DNA of 64,000 nt. It comes from Streptomyces sp. 378 (lineage in GTDB: Bacteria; Actinomycetota; Actinomycetes; Streptomycetales; Streptomycetaceae). The stretch spans positions 1-64,000 of the forward strand of contig NZ_JASKMS010000020.1 in assembly GCF_030124145.1 (NCBI RefSeq), given 5' to 3'. Both the position numbers and the translations under genes were made by a program. The notes beneath the pieces are model-generated. The model did no database searches, was not told the DNA's origin, and saw nothing but the letters and a program-made list of their open reading frames with translations. Numbering within the stretch: the stretch's first letter is position 1; every line of letters starts with the position of its first letter. This document shows, piece by piece, positions 8,869 through 17,531 of the stretch.

Positions 8869-9678
8869 TCAGTGGGCGCCGGTGAGCGACTTCCTGGACA
8901 CGGGGAAGTCGAAGTACGTGTCGGGATGGGCCTCGGGCTTGAAGGTGTAGTGCCACCACTCCTCTGCCAGGTTCACGAAGCCGACGCCTTCCAAGGTGCC
9001 CTTGAGCAGCAGCCGGTTGGCGCGCTGCCGCCCCTGGATGCGTGGGTCGAGGGTGTGCGAAAGGGTGTCGAAGCAGTCGAAGCCGGTTCCCATGTCGATC
9101 GAGTTGTCGGGGAACCGCTCGCTCCGGGGCGCGAAGCACGGCACCAGGGGCTCCCCCGGGCGGTAGGGCCGGGTCGGCTTCGCCGGGAGCCCGACGAGGG
9201 TGACGTCCAGGGTGGAACCACGGCTGTGGCCGGATTTCGCCGCGATGTACCCGTCGGCGAAGAGCCGGGTCTTGTCGACGTGGGGGTAGAACTCGCCCTT
9301 CATGGCCTCGTCGTCGAGGTCCTCGGCCCAGCGGACGAAGTGGTCCACCGCGCGTTGCGGTCGGTAGCAGTCGTACACCTTGAGCGAATACCCCTTCCGC
9401 AGGAGCGCGCTCTGGGCCTGGTGAAGGGCTTCGGCAGCGGGGCGGGTGAGGATGCAGAGGGGCTGGCGGTAGCCCTCGACGCGCTCGCCCACGAAGTTGT
9501 GCGGGGTGGCGTAACGCATCTCCTGGATGATCGTCGGGTCCACACTTCTGAGCGCCACGAAGTCCTTCGGTGCCTTGGGATCGATGGCGGCGCGGGCGGT
9601 TGCGGTGGGCGTGATCGCTGTCAGCGTGACGGCGAACGCGGCGAGCAGGGCACGTGCCACGGTGGTGAGTCGTGTCAT
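8869..9678 (-). CDS. exported D-alanyl-D-alanine dipeptidase (VanX-like)
   Basis: The 269-aa protein starts with a Sec signal peptide ending around TATARAA (residues 26-32), so the enzyme acts outside the membrane. It is a peptidase M15D. The zinc ligands are visible in SGHSRGSTLDVTL and in EEWWHY, which also supplies the catalytic glutamate. The family cleaves D-Ala-D-Ala released from peptidoglycan, and the exported form suggests wall-peptide recycling rather than vancomycin resistance. The start at 9678 gives a normal signal peptide. A longer open frame to 10011 crosses the divergent promoter region. No vanHA genes lie nearby. Confidence 0.9.
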   Translation of the reverse strand: MTRLTTVARALLAAFAVTLTAITPTATARAAIDPKAPKDFVALRSVDPTIIQEMRYATPHNFVGERVEGYRQPLCILTRPAAEALHQAQSALLRKGYSLKVYDCYRPQRAVDHFVRWAEDLDDEAMKGEFYPHVDKTRLFADGYIAAKSGHSRGSTLDVTLVGLPAKPTRPYRPGEPLVPCFAPRSERFPDNSIDMGTGFDCFDTLSHTLDPRIQGRQRANRLLLKGTLEGVGFVNLAEEWWHYTFKPEAHPDTYFDFPVSRKSLTGAH

Positions 9679-9793
9679 GCACCTGCGTCTATCAGGAGTG
9701 GCGGCGCCGGGGAAAGGGAGCGCCCGGGCAGTGGCGGCGGCCCGTCGGCGCCGGTCTCGTGGCCTGCCGATCAGCGACCGGCCCTGGCAGACT

Positions 9794-9810
9794 TCTGACG
9801 TTCCGTCAGA
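9794..9810. promoter_or_regulatory. inverted repeat, likely TetR-type operator for the DUF35-thiolase operon
   Basis: TCTGACG-ttc-CGTCAGA is a perfect 7-base inverted repeat, 22 bases before the start of the DUF35 gene and in the divergent region shared with the dipeptidase. The spacing and symmetry suit a TetR-family dimer. No TetR gene is adjacent; the nearest one, at 56876, is far away. Confidence 0.6.
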
Positions 9811-9831
9811 TGTGGGCTGCGGGGAGGCGCT

Positions 9832-10278
9832 GTGACGCGTGTACGAACACCTGTGGTGGCGGGGTGGTTCGCCGGGGAAGGGGACGGTTTCCGGCTGCTC
9901 GGCACGCGTTGTTCGGCGTGTGCCACCGTCTTCTTCCCCCGGGAGGACCACCACTGCCGCAATCCCGCCTGCATGGGCGGGGAGCTGCGGGAGCTTCCGC
10001 TGTCGCGCCATGGCCGCATCTGGTCGTACACGGACAGCCGATACCGGCCGCCGTCACCCTACGTGACCGATGCGGAACTTCCGTGGGAGCCGTGCGCGTT
10101 GATCGCTGTGGAGCTGGAGGCCGAAGGGATGGTGGTGCTGGGACAGGCGGTTCCCGGGACCACCGTGGCCGATCTGGCGGTGGGCATGGAGGTGGAGGTC
10201 GTGCCCGGCGTGCTCCATGAGGACGCGGAGACGACCTGGACGACGTGGCACTGGCGGCCGACGGGGGTGACGGCATGA
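9832..10278 (+). CDS. DUF35 zinc-ribbon/OB-fold acyl-CoA-binding protein
   Basis: The 148-aa protein has a rubredoxin-like zinc ribbon (CSAC near residue 27, HHC...C near 40-46) and a C-terminal OB fold (about 60-130). This is the ChsH2/DUF35 architecture, which binds acyl-CoA and partners thiolase-like enzymes. The GTG start at 9832 follows GGGGAGG. The stop codon overlaps the ATG of the thiolase at 10275 (ATGA), so the two are translationally coupled and probably form one complex. An inverted repeat at 9794-9810 lies in front. Confidence 0.88.
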   Translation: MTRVRTPVVAGWFAGEGDGFRLLGTRCSACATVFFPREDHHCRNPACMGGELRELPLSRHGRIWSYTDSRYRPPSPYVTDAELPWEPCALIAVELEAEGMVVLGQAVPGTTVADLAVGMEVEVVPGVLHEDAETTWTTWHWRPTGVTA

Positions 10279-11465
10279 CGGAAGAGGTGGCGGTGCTCGG
10301 CGCGGGCATGCACCCATGGGGCAAGTGGGGGCGCGGCTTCGTGGAGTACGGCGTCGCGGCGGCCCGCGCGGCGCTCACCGATGCCGGGCTGGAGTGGCGG
10401 GACATCGGCGCGATCATCGGCGCGGACACGGTGCGGGGTGGCTATCCCGGGTATGTCGCGGGGGCGACGTTCGCGAAAGCCCTGGGCTGGCAGGGCGCGC
10501 GGGTCACCAGCGTGTACGCGGCGTGCGCGTCGGGGGCGCAGGCCGTCGACGCCGCGCGGGCACAGATTCTCGCCGGGCTGGCCGACGTGGTGCTCGTCGT
10601 GGGGGCCGACGCGGCTCCCAAGGGATTCTTCCGTCCCGCGGGCGGGGACCGGCCCGACGACCCCGACTGGCTGCGGTTCCGGATCCTCGGGGCGACCAAC
10701 CCGGTGTACTTCGGGCTGTACGCCCGCAGACGCATGGCCGTACACGGCGACACACCGGACGACTTCGCGCAGGTGAAGGTGAAGAACTCGGCGATGGGAG
10801 CACTGAACCCCCACGCCCGCTACCGCAGCCGCGTCACCGCCCAGGAGGTCGCCGCCTCCGCCGTCGTCGCCGACCCGCTGCGTCTGCTCGACATCTGCGC
10901 GACCTCCGACGGCGGCGCGGCGGTGGTGCTCTCGAGCATGGATTTCGCGCGCCGGCACGGGCATGCGCGGCCGGTGCGCATCCGGGCCGTGTCCACGGTG
11001 ACCCCGCGCTACCCGAACACCCTGCTGGACCTGCCGGACATCGCCACGGACTCCACGGCAGCGGTGGATCCCCCCGGCACGCCGTTCCGCAGCCGGATCG
11101 CCCGCGCCGCCTACGAGGAGGCGGGCATCGGGCCGGAGGACCTGTCGCTGGCCGAGGTCTACGACCTGTCCACCGCCCTGGAGTTGCAGTGGTACGAGGA
11201 CCTGGGGCTGTGCACAGAGGGCGAGGGCGTGAAGCTGCTGCGGGACGGCGCGACAGCCCTGGGCGGTCGGATACCGGTGAACGTCAGCGGTGGACTGGCC
11301 TCCTTCGGCGAGGCCGTTCCGGCGCAGGCGATAGCTCAGGTCTGCGAAGTGACACGGCAGTTGAGGGGCGAGGCGGGTGACCGGCAGGTCGTCGGGGCGC
11401 GTGTGGGCATCACGGCGAACCAGGGGCTGTTCGGGCACGGGTCGGCGGTGATCGCGGTGCGGTGA
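10275..11465 (+). CDS. thiolase-like / lipid-transfer-type acyltransferase
   Basis: The 396-aa protein belongs to the SCP2-type thiolase group that pairs with DUF35 proteins. The nucleophile Cys is likely that in YAACASGAQAV, and the C-terminal block NVSGGLASFGEAVPAQ matches the family glycine loop. Where a classical thiolase has CxGxG near the C-terminus this one has GLFGHGSAVIA, as in non-condensing members of the group. With its DUF35 partner it probably carries out a thiolytic or retro-aldol step on a CoA-bound substrate; the substrate is unknown. The start at 10275 overlaps the upstream stop by four bases and has GGGGGTGA before it. Confidence 0.87.
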   Translation: MTEEVAVLGAGMHPWGKWGRGFVEYGVAAARAALTDAGLEWRDIGAIIGADTVRGGYPGYVAGATFAKALGWQGARVTSVYAACASGAQAVDAARAQILAGLADVVLVVGADAAPKGFFRPAGGDRPDDPDWLRFRILGATNPVYFGLYARRRMAVHGDTPDDFAQVKVKNSAMGALNPHARYRSRVTAQEVAASAVVADPLRLLDICATSDGGAAVVLSSMDFARRHGHARPVRIRAVSTVTPRYPNTLLDLPDIATDSTAAVDPPGTPFRSRIARAAYEEAGIGPEDLSLAEVYDLSTALELQWYEDLGLCTEGEGVKLLRDGATALGGRIPVNVSGGLASFGEAVPAQAIAQVCEVTRQLRGEAGDRQVVGARVGITANQGLFGHGSAVIAVR

Positions 11466-11512
11466 GGTACGAGAGGCCGGCGAGGAGGTACGAGAGGCCG
11501 GCGAGGTACGAG
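11464..11512. repeat. 21-bp tandem repeat after the thiolase gene
   Basis: Two identical 21-base units occupy 11464-11484 and 11485-11505 (core GAGGTACGAGAGGCCGG). A third partial copy runs to 11512. The first unit overlaps the thiolase stop codon. Confidence 0.9.
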
Positions 11513-11549
11513 GGCCCCGGGCCGACGCCGCTCCGGGGGCCGGTCGTAC
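11506..11549. terminator. hairpin between thiolase and EAL-GGDEF gene
   Basis: GTACGA plus GGCCCCGG on the left pair with CCGGGGGCC plus TCGTAC on the right around a 12-base loop, with small bulges. It is a likely terminator of the DUF35-thiolase operon, and partly overlaps the tandem repeat. Confidence 0.5.
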
Positions 11550-11567
11550 CGCGCGCACGCGGCCCTC

Positions 11568-13346
11568 GTGAGTACGCTCCGTGACCGCGTGGAAATCCTG
11601 CGTGAACGCCTCGTGAACTGCGCTCGGGCGGGTGCCGGTGGCGTCGATCATGCTGCCGTGCACTCCTGGACGGACACTCTGCGCTTCGCCTTCCAACCGG
11701 TGGTCAATCTGACGACCGGCGCGGTCGCGGGGCTGGAGATACTCGCCCGCCCGGAGACCGGCGACATCCTGGCCGAGGCCCGCCGGAACCCCGAACTCGA
11801 CTGCCGGCTGGCGGTGTCGGCCGTGCGTGCCGCGGTCCGCAGGGAGACCCTGCTCCCGTTGTTCGTCAACGTGTTCGCCGCGACCCTCGCGGACCTCGGC
11901 GGGCTGCCCTCACTGCACGCTGCCGTGCGCGAGGCGGGGCGACTGCCGTGGGAGGTGACGATCGACATCTGTCCGCCGTACACGCACGTGCCGCAGCAGG
12001 CTCTGCTGGAGGCGGTGGACGCGCTGCGCGAGCAGGGCTTCCGGATCAGCGCGGACGGTGTCGGGGACGGGGACGTGCCCTTGCGGCTGCTCTCGGAGTT
12101 GGCGCCCGGCCTGGTGAAACTGGACGCGTCTCTGCTGCCGCACCCGGCGGTGGTGCGGTCGATGCGGACCCTGTGCGACGAGTCGGGGGCGCTCCTGGCC
12201 GTGGAGGGCGTGGAGACCGAAGGGCAGTGCGCGGTGGCGCTGGCGGCGGGGGCGCAACTGGCGCAGGGCGAGTTGTTCGCGCCTCCGGCGCGGCTGCCCG
12301 CCGCGGACGTCTATGTTCCGCCCCGGTCCCCCGGCGAGGTGGTCGCGCCGCGCTCCGGACCGTCGGTGCGGGAGTTCGTCCGGCCCGCCGCGCTGCTGCC
12401 CGCCACGGCATCCGCAGGGCGGGTGCGAGCCCTGCTGACCGGATCGCCGGACGTGTCCGGGGTGCTGCTCGTGGACACCGCCGGGATGCCGGTCCGATCG
12501 GTGCACCGCTCCCGCTTCCTGCTGTCCATGTCGGGCCGCTACGGCCACGCCCTCTACGCCGAACGGCCCGCGGCCAAGCTCGGCGACCCGCCGCGGACGG
12601 TGGGCGTCGACGCCTCCGCCTGGGAGGTCCTGGACGTGGTGGCGGTCGGCGGGCGGGACCGTACCTCGGACGACGTCGCCGTGGTGGACGCGTACGGGCG
12701 CTGCGTCGGGGTCGTGCGACTCGCGGACCTCGTGCGGGCACTGGCCGAGACACGGGTCGAGGAGGCGGCGGGACTCAATCCGCTGACGCGTCTGCCCGGC
12801 TCGGACGCGATCACCGGTGAGGTGGACCGGCGGATCGCCGCGGGTCGCGCGTTCGCACTGAGCCGACTGGACGTGGACCACTTCAAGCAGGTCAACGACG
12901 GGGCCGGCTTCGCGGCGGGCGACGAGCTGATCCGGGCGGTGGGGCGGGCGCTGCGGCAGGCCGCGACGGGCGGGGCACGCGTCGGGCACATCGGCGGGGA
13001 CGACTTCCTGGTGCTCGCCGATCCGGAAGGTCTCGATCCGCTGGGCGCCGCGGTGTTGGACGTTCCCTGGTCGGCGGGTGGCCGACCGGTCACGCTGTCG
13101 CTCGCTACGGTGCTGTGCCCGCCGGGCAGCGTGACCGATCACCGGCAGGCCGCCGCTTGTCTGGCGCCGTTGAAGAAGGCCGCGAAGGCGCTGCACGGGA
13201 CGAGTTGGGTGCTGGGCCGGCCGGGCGTCCCGGGTCACGAGACCCGCCGGGGCTCACCGCCGAGGCCGATGTCGGCACCGACGGGGTGCGCGTCGGCACC
13301 GACGGGGTGCGGGCTGGGAGTCGAACCGAACGTACAGGGCGTGTGA
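11568..13346 (+). CDS. EAL-CBS-GGDEF domain protein (cyclic di-GMP signalling)
   Basis: The 592-aa soluble protein has an EAL-like domain (about 40-245), a CBS pair-like middle (about 270-395) and a GGDEF-like domain (about 405-545), the reverse of the usual GGDEF-EAL order. In the EAL part the EAL motif reads EILAR, the DDFG loop reads ADGVGDG so one metal-binding Asp is lost, while VKLD and VEGVET remain. The GGDEF motif reads GGDDF, and no RxxD inhibitory site is visible. Diguanylate cyclase activity is possible; phosphodiesterase activity is doubtful. The GTG start at 11568 has no clear ribosome-binding site and may be leaderless. The C-terminus ends in a duplicated SAPTGCA segment. Confidence 0.85.
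   Translation: MSTLRDRVEILRERLVNCARAGAGGVDHAAVHSWTDTLRFAFQPVVNLTTGAVAGLEILARPETGDILAEARRNPELDCRLAVSAVRAAVRRETLLPLFVNVFAATLADLGGLPSLHAAVREAGRLPWEVTIDICPPYTHVPQQALLEAVDALREQGFRISADGVGDGDVPLRLLSELAPGLVKLDASLLPHPAVVRSMRTLCDESGALLAVEGVETEGQCAVALAAGAQLAQGELFAPPARLPAADVYVPPRSPGEVVAPRSGPSVREFVRPAALLPATASAGRVRALLTGSPDVSGVLLVDTAGMPVRSVHRSRFLLSMSGRYGHALYAERPAAKLGDPPRTVGVDASAWEVLDVVAVGGRDRTSDDVAVVDAYGRCVGVVRLADLVRALAETRVEEAAGLNPLTRLPGSDAITGEVDRRIAAGRAFALSRLDVDHFKQVNDGAGFAAGDELIRAVGRALRQAATGGARVGHIGGDDFLVLADPEGLDPLGAAVLDVPWSAGGRPVTLSLATVLCPPGSVTDHRQAAACLAPLKKAAKALHGTSWVLGRPGVPGHETRRGSPPRPMSAPTGCASAPTGCGLGVEPNVQGV
13271..13312. repeat. 21-bp direct repeat inside the 3' end of the EAL-GGDEF gene
   Basis: Two in-frame 21-base copies (13271-13291 and 13292-13312, core GTCGGCACCGACGGGGTGCG) differ only in the last base and encode a duplicated SAPTGC(A/G) peptide. 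This is a small recent duplication in the disordered tail. Confidence 0.85.
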
Positions 13347-13701
13347 GAAGCGGTGCCCGCCGCGCCGGCTGGCCCGGGCGTCGGGTTCCTGCTCGACGGT
13401 TGCGGGGCGGTGACGCGTGCGTCGTTCCGCAGGCGTGCTGAGGGGGCGGGAGCCGGGGCCGGGGGCCAAGGGGCGGGAGCCTTGGCCGGGGCCGGGCACG
13501 AGGCTTCGCTGCTTCAGGGGCTGGAGGGGTGAGGGTGGGCACGAGGCTTGCAGCGCTGCGACGGCTACAGACCCAAGGGCTGAGGCCCGGGAGCCGGGAC
13601 CGAGGGCTTGGCACGAATCTGGTAGCGCTGCGGTGGCTGGACGGCTGAGGGTCCGGGGGCCGGGGCCGGGCACGAGGCCTGCGGCACTGCGACGGCTCGA
13701 G

Positions 13702-13749
13702 CGCTGAGGGCTGACCCGGAAGCCGGGGACCGGGCCTCAGCCCTCAGCG
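13702..13749. repeat. 13-bp perfect inverted repeat in the non-coding region
   Basis: CGCTGAGGGCTGA (13702-13714) and TCAGCCCTCAGCG (13737-13749) pair perfectly around a 22-base loop that itself contains CCCGG/CCGGG. It is not followed by a T run. Confidence 0.7.
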
Positions 13750-14460
13750 AGGCCCGGAAGCCGGGACCGGGAGCCGGAGACGGGGCTTGCGGTGCTGCGA
13801 CGGCTCGAGGGCTGGGGGCTGAGGCCCGGGAGCCGGGAGCGGGGGACGGAGACCCGCGCCGGGGGCCGGGCGGCGGGCGGCCGGCCGGCGGCGCTGTAGG
13901 GCCCGTCGGGGCGGGGCGGTGGCCGGGCCGTCGGGGCTTTCGTGGCTGCCATGGCGCCGCGGAACTCGTGCGGTTGAGAAGCGGCCAGGTCAGGTGGATC
14001 CTGGACACGAGCAAGCGAAGAGTCAGGTCGGGCCGGGATCGCGCCGCCCAGGCGGAGCCCGGTGGAGGCCGGACACCATCAGCCAAGCCTCGTGCGGCTC
14101 TCACTCGGGTCCGCGCGAGCCGGACCAGATCTGAACAATGACGCGACCGGGCGCCACCGTGGCCGGGCATCGGCCCACCGGTGCGGCAGGAGCCCGGCAG
14201 TCGTCGGAACGACCGTCAACCGTTGCGGTCGGCGACCTTGACGCCCTCTGGGTGCCGGTGAACACTTCCGGTGTCAGCCGACATCGCCGTACATATTCGG
14301 CGTATTCCGGCACTGCGGCGCGTGGATGCGCCGACGCCAAGGCCCGGCCTCCCAAGGCGAGTCGGCTGCGACGGCACGCTCGTCACGGATGCCGGACGGG
14401 GCGCGAACGAATCTCCCTGCCTTCGGCTGAAGTGGCCATGGGTAACGCACCCTGCATGTG

Positions 14461-14488
14461 AGGCCCGGGGTACACCGTCCCCGGGCCT
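14461..14488. promoter_or_regulatory. perfect inverted repeat just before the glpF ribosome-binding site
   Basis: AGGCCCGGGG (14461-14470) and CCCCGGGCCT (14479-14488) form a 10-base stem with the 8-base loop TACACCGT. It ends 16 bases before the glpF ATG and a few bases before the AGGAG. It may be an operator or an mRNA hairpin that affects translation or elongation. No glycerol regulator gene is adjacent. Confidence 0.6.
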
Positions 14489-14504
14489 GGGCCTAGGAGC
14501 CGCC

Positions 14505-15302
14505 ATGAGCAACGTAGACATCTTCGTCGGCGAGATCATCGGCACGGCGATCCTCATCCTGTTCGGCGCGGGCGTCTGCGCCGCCGTGACCCTGAGATTC
14601 TCGAAGGCCCGGGCCTCGGGCTGGATCGTCATCGCGTTCGGCTGGGGTTTCGGTGTCCTGGCCGGCGCGTACACCGCAGCCCCGCTGTCCGGCGGCCACA
14701 TCAACCCCGCCGTGACCCTCGGGCTGGCCGTCGACACGGGTGTGTGGAGCAAGGTCTGGGTGTACCTGCTCGGGCAGATCGTGGGTGCGATGCTCGGCGC
14801 CGTCCTGGCGTACCTGGTCTACTTCGCCCAGTTCCAGGCCAACGTACGGCAGACGGGAACCACGGAGGGAACGGCGGACGAGCCGGTGCCGACCCTCGGC
14901 ATCTTCTCCACCATCCCGGAGATCAGGAACCCGGCCGCCAACCTGATGACGGAGACCCTCGCGACCATCGCCCTGGTACTTCCCATCCTCGCGCTGGTCG
15001 GTGACAACAGGGTCGTGCAGGGGGTCGGCATCGGACCCATCCGGGGTGAGGGAGCCGGGATCTATGGTTCCGGCATCTCGATCCTGCTGGTGTCCCTGCT
15101 GGTCGTCGGCATCGGCCTCTCGCTCGGTGGGCCCACCGGCTACGCGATCAACCCGGCGCGTGACCTCGGCCCGCGCATCGTGCACCAGTTCCTTCCCATC
15201 CCGAACAAGGGGACGACCGACTGGGGGTATGCCTGGATCCCGGTGGTGGGGCCCGCGGTCGGCGGAATTCTCGCGGCTCTCATCTACAACGCAGCCTTCT
15301 GA
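14505..15302 (+). CDS. glpF: glycerol uptake facilitator (aquaglyceroporin)
   Basis: The 265-aa membrane protein belongs to the MIP/aquaporin family with six membrane helices. Both channel motifs are visible: NPA at residues 67-69 ([11 protein letters not shown]) and NPA at 216-218 followed by Arg219-Asp220 ([12 protein letters not shown]). The Asp after NPAR is typical of glycerol-conducting members. It should let glycerol diffuse into the cell, where GlpK traps it. The start at 14505 follows AGGAG at 14495-14499. The gene is 19 bases upstream of glpK and certainly in the same operon. In S. coelicolor the main glycerol operon also has gylR and glpD, which are absent here. Confidence 0.95.
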   Translation: MSNVDIFVGEIIGTAILILFGAGVCAAVTLRFSKARASGWIVIAFGWGFGVLAGAYTAAPLSGGHINPAVTLGLAVDTGVWSKVWVYLLGQIVGAMLGAVLAYLVYFAQFQANVRQTGTTEGTADEPVPTLGIFSTIPEIRNPAANLMTETLATIALVLPILALVGDNRVVQGVGIGPIRGEGAGIYGSGISILLVSLLVVGIGLSLGGPTGYAINPARDLGPRIVHQFLPIPNKGTTDWGYAWIPVVGPAVGGILAALIYNAAF

Positions 15303-15321
15303 ACCAGCCCAAGGGGTAGTC

Positions 15322-16839
15322 ATGACGGACAACGCCGAGAAGTACGTCGCAGCGATCGACCAGGGCACCACATCGAGCCGCTGTATCGTCTTCAACCAGG
15401 ACGGCGCGATCGTCGCCGTCGACCAGCGCGAGCACCGCCAGATCTTTCCCAAGCCGGGCTGGGTGGAGCACGACGCCACCGAGATCTGGTCCAAGGTACA
15501 GGCGGTGGTGGCCGGAGCGATCGCCAAGGCCGGTCTGCGCGCCGACCAGTTGAGCGCGATGGGAATCACCAATCAGCGCGAGACGACGCTGCTGTGGGAC
15601 CGCGCCACGGGCAAGCCGGTGCACAACGCCGTCGTCTGGCAGGACACGCGGACGGCCGCGCTGTGCAACCAGCTGGGCGGCTCGGACGGGCAGGACCGGT
15701 TCCGCGAGCAGACGGGGCTGCCGCTGGCCACCTACTTCTCCGGGCCCAAGGCGGCCTGGCTGCTCGACAACGTGCCCGACCTGCGGGCGCGTGCCGAACG
15801 CGGCGAGATCGCCTTCGGCACGATGGACTCCTGGCTGATCTGGAACCTCACCGGCGGCACGGACGGCGGGCAGCACGTCACCGATGTGACCAACGCCGGG
15901 CGCACCATGCTGATGAACCTGGAGACCCTCCAGTGGGACTCCTCGATCCTCTCTGCGATGAACATCCCCGAGGCCATGCTGCCCGAGATCCGCTCCTCGG
16001 CCGAGGTGTACGGCACGGCCGTCGGGCAGCTCGCGGGCGTCCCCGTGGCCTCCGCACTGGGCGACCAGCAGGCGGCCGTGTTCGGGCAGGCCTGCTACGA
16101 CGTGGGCACGGCGAAGAACACATACGGCACGGGCAGCTTCCTGCTGCTCAACACGGGCGACCGGCCGGTGCCGTCGAAGAACGGCCTGCTGACGACGATG
16201 GGGTACAAGATCGGCGAGGAGGCCCCGGTCTACTGCCTGGAGGGCGCGATCGCCATCACGGGCGCGCTGGTCCAGTGGTTCCGCGACCAGCTCGGCATCA
16301 TCCGTACCGCCGACGAGATCGAGCCCCTGGCGGCCAGTGTGGAGGACAACGGCGGCGCGTACATCGTGCCGGCGTTCTCGGGCCTGTTCGCGCCGTACTG
16401 GCGCTCCGACGCGCGGGGCGTGGTCACCGGCCTGACCCGGTACGTCACGAAGGCGCACCTCGCGCGCGCGGTGCTGGAGGCGACGAGTTGGCAGACCCGT
16501 GAGGTCGTGGACGCCATGTACCAGGACTCCGGGGTGCACATCACCACCCTGAAGGTCGACGGCGGCATGACCAAGAACAACCTGCTCATGCAGCACCAGG
16601 CGGATGTCCTCGACGTGCCGGTGGTGCGGCCGAAGATCTCCGAGACGACCTGCCTGGGCGCCGCGTACGCGGCCGGTCTGGCCACCGGTGTGTGGAACGA
16701 CCTGGACGAGCTCAAGGCGCACTGGCAGAAGGACGTCGAGTGGACGCCGAACATGGAGGCGTCGGTGCGCGACCGCGAGTACCACAACTGGCGCAAGGCC
16801 GTGGAGAAGAGCTTCGGCTGGGAGGAGGGCGACAGCTGA
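15322..16839 (+). CDS. glpK: glycerol kinase
   Basis: The 505-aa cytoplasmic enzyme phosphorylates glycerol to sn-glycerol 3-phosphate with ATP. The N-terminal phosphate loop [14 protein letters not shown] and the substrate segment [14 protein letters not shown] are characteristic of the FGGY sugar kinases. The C-terminal [11 protein letters not shown] motif is the family adenosine signature, and the length is normal. The start at 15322 follows AAGGGG at 15311-15316. A convergent terminator lies 32 bases after the stop. This may be a second, inducible glycerol operon in addition to the gylR-linked one. Confidence 0.96.
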   Translation: MTDNAEKYVAAIDQGTTSSRCIVFNQDGAIVAVDQREHRQIFPKPGWVEHDATEIWSKVQAVVAGAIAKAGLRADQLSAMGITNQRETTLLWDRATGKPVHNAVVWQDTRTAALCNQLGGSDGQDRFREQTGLPLATYFSGPKAAWLLDNVPDLRARAERGEIAFGTMDSWLIWNLTGGTDGGQHVTDVTNAGRTMLMNLETLQWDSSILSAMNIPEAMLPEIRSSAEVYGTAVGQLAGVPVASALGDQQAAVFGQACYDVGTAKNTYGTGSFLLLNTGDRPVPSKNGLLTTMGYKIGEEAPVYCLEGAIAITGALVQWFRDQLGIIRTADEIEPLAASVEDNGGAYIVPAFSGLFAPYWRSDARGVVTGLTRYVTKAHLARAVLEATSWQTREVVDAMYQDSGVHITTLKVDGGMTKNNLLMQHQADVLDVPVVRPKISETTCLGAAYAAGLATGVWNDLDELKAHWQKDVEWTPNMEASVRDREYHNWRKAVEKSFGWEEGDS

Positions 16840-16871
16840 CCACGCGCGCGTGGAGCGTCGTGTGCGACGGC

Positions 16872-16902
16872 GGCCCGTACCCCGGTCGGCGGGGTGCGGG
16901 CC
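16872..16902. terminator. hairpin terminator between glpK and cvnD
   Basis: GGCCCGTACCCC (16872-16883) pairs with GGGGTGCGGGCC (16891-16902) with one wobble and a 7-base loop. GTTCCCGTTCGG follows. It serves two convergent operons. Confidence 0.8.
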
Positions 16903-16925
16903 GTTCCCGTTCGGCCGGGGCGGTG

Positions 16926-17531
16926 TCAGCCGGTCACGGCCTCGCGGCGGTCGGCCGCGTACGCCATGGCGTGCTGGACGACGCCGATGAGCGCTTCCTT
17001 GACCGACTCGCGGTCACGGGCGTCGCACGTCAGGAGCGGCACGTCCTCGTCGAGGTCGAGGGCCTGGCGGACGTCCTCGATCGGGTAGCGGGGGGCGCCC
17101 TCGAAGCAGTTGACGCCGACGAGGAACGGTATGGAACGCCGTTCGAAGTAGTCGACGGCGGCGAAGCAGTCCTCCAGGCGGCGGGTGTCGGCGAGCACGA
17201 CGGCACCGAGCGCGCCCTCGGAGAGCTCGTCCCACATGAACCAGAACCGCTCCTGGCCCGGCGTGCCGAAGAGGTACAGCACGAGGTCCTCGCGGAGGGT
17301 GATGCGCCCGAAGTCCATCGCCACGGTGGTGGTGTGCTTGCCCTCCACGCCGCTGGTGTCGTCGACCGGACGCCCGGCCTCGGTGAGCAGCTCCTCGGTG
17401 CGCAGCGGCCTGATCTCGCTGACCGCGCCGACGAGCGTGGTCTTGCCCACGCCGAAGCCGCCGGCCACCAGGATCTTGAGCGTGACGGGCTCGACCGGAG
17501 GCTTGCCGCGCTCAGAACGCCCGAAGATCAT
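16926..17531 (-). CDS. cvnD: conservon GTPase CvnD
   Basis: The 201-aa protein is the Ras/MglA-like GTPase of a conservon. The P-loop GGFGVGKT lies at residues 24-31, the switch region includes TTVAMDFGRI, and the G3 motif reads LFGTPGQERF. In family members CvnD cycles on the membrane surface with CvnA-CvnC and influences development and secondary metabolism. Its ATG overlaps the stop of the ORF ending at 17528 by four bases. No cvnE (cytochrome P450) follows; instead the gene faces glpK. Confidence 0.93.
   Translation of the reverse strand: MIFGRSERGKPPVEPVTLKILVAGGFGVGKTTLVGAVSEIRPLRTEELLTEAGRPVDDTSGVEGKHTTTVAMDFGRITLREDLVLYLFGTPGQERFWFMWDELSEGALGAVVLADTRRLEDCFAAVDYFERRSIPFLVGVNCFEGAPRYPIEDVRQALDLDEDVPLLTCDARDRESVKEALIGVVQHAMAYAADRREAVTG

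Larger units (their letters stand above)
13347..14504. other. 1.16-kb non-coding region with degenerate repeats
   Basis: No open frame here has both normal codon bias and a ribosome-binding site. From about 13440 to 13870 the DNA is built from diverged copies of a unit containing GGGCACGAGGCTTGC...CTGCGACGGCT. Copies are seen near 13494-13515, 13537-13566, 13609-13638, 13668-13697 and 13779-13805, separated by G/C-rich runs of the type GGGAGCCGGGACCGGG. The unit spacing is irregular (59 to 111 bases). The right third, from 14110, is ordinary sequence and should hold the glpF promoter. Confidence 0.7.

Noticed and set aside
8869-9678. Vancomycin resistance (vanX) gene
   Set aside because: The protein has a signal peptide and there are no vanH, vanA or vanRS genes, so a wall-peptide dipeptidase is the better call.
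13565-14170. 201-codon leftward frame in the repeat region
   Set aside because: It arises from G/C-rich repeats, has no ribosome-binding site and no third-position bias.
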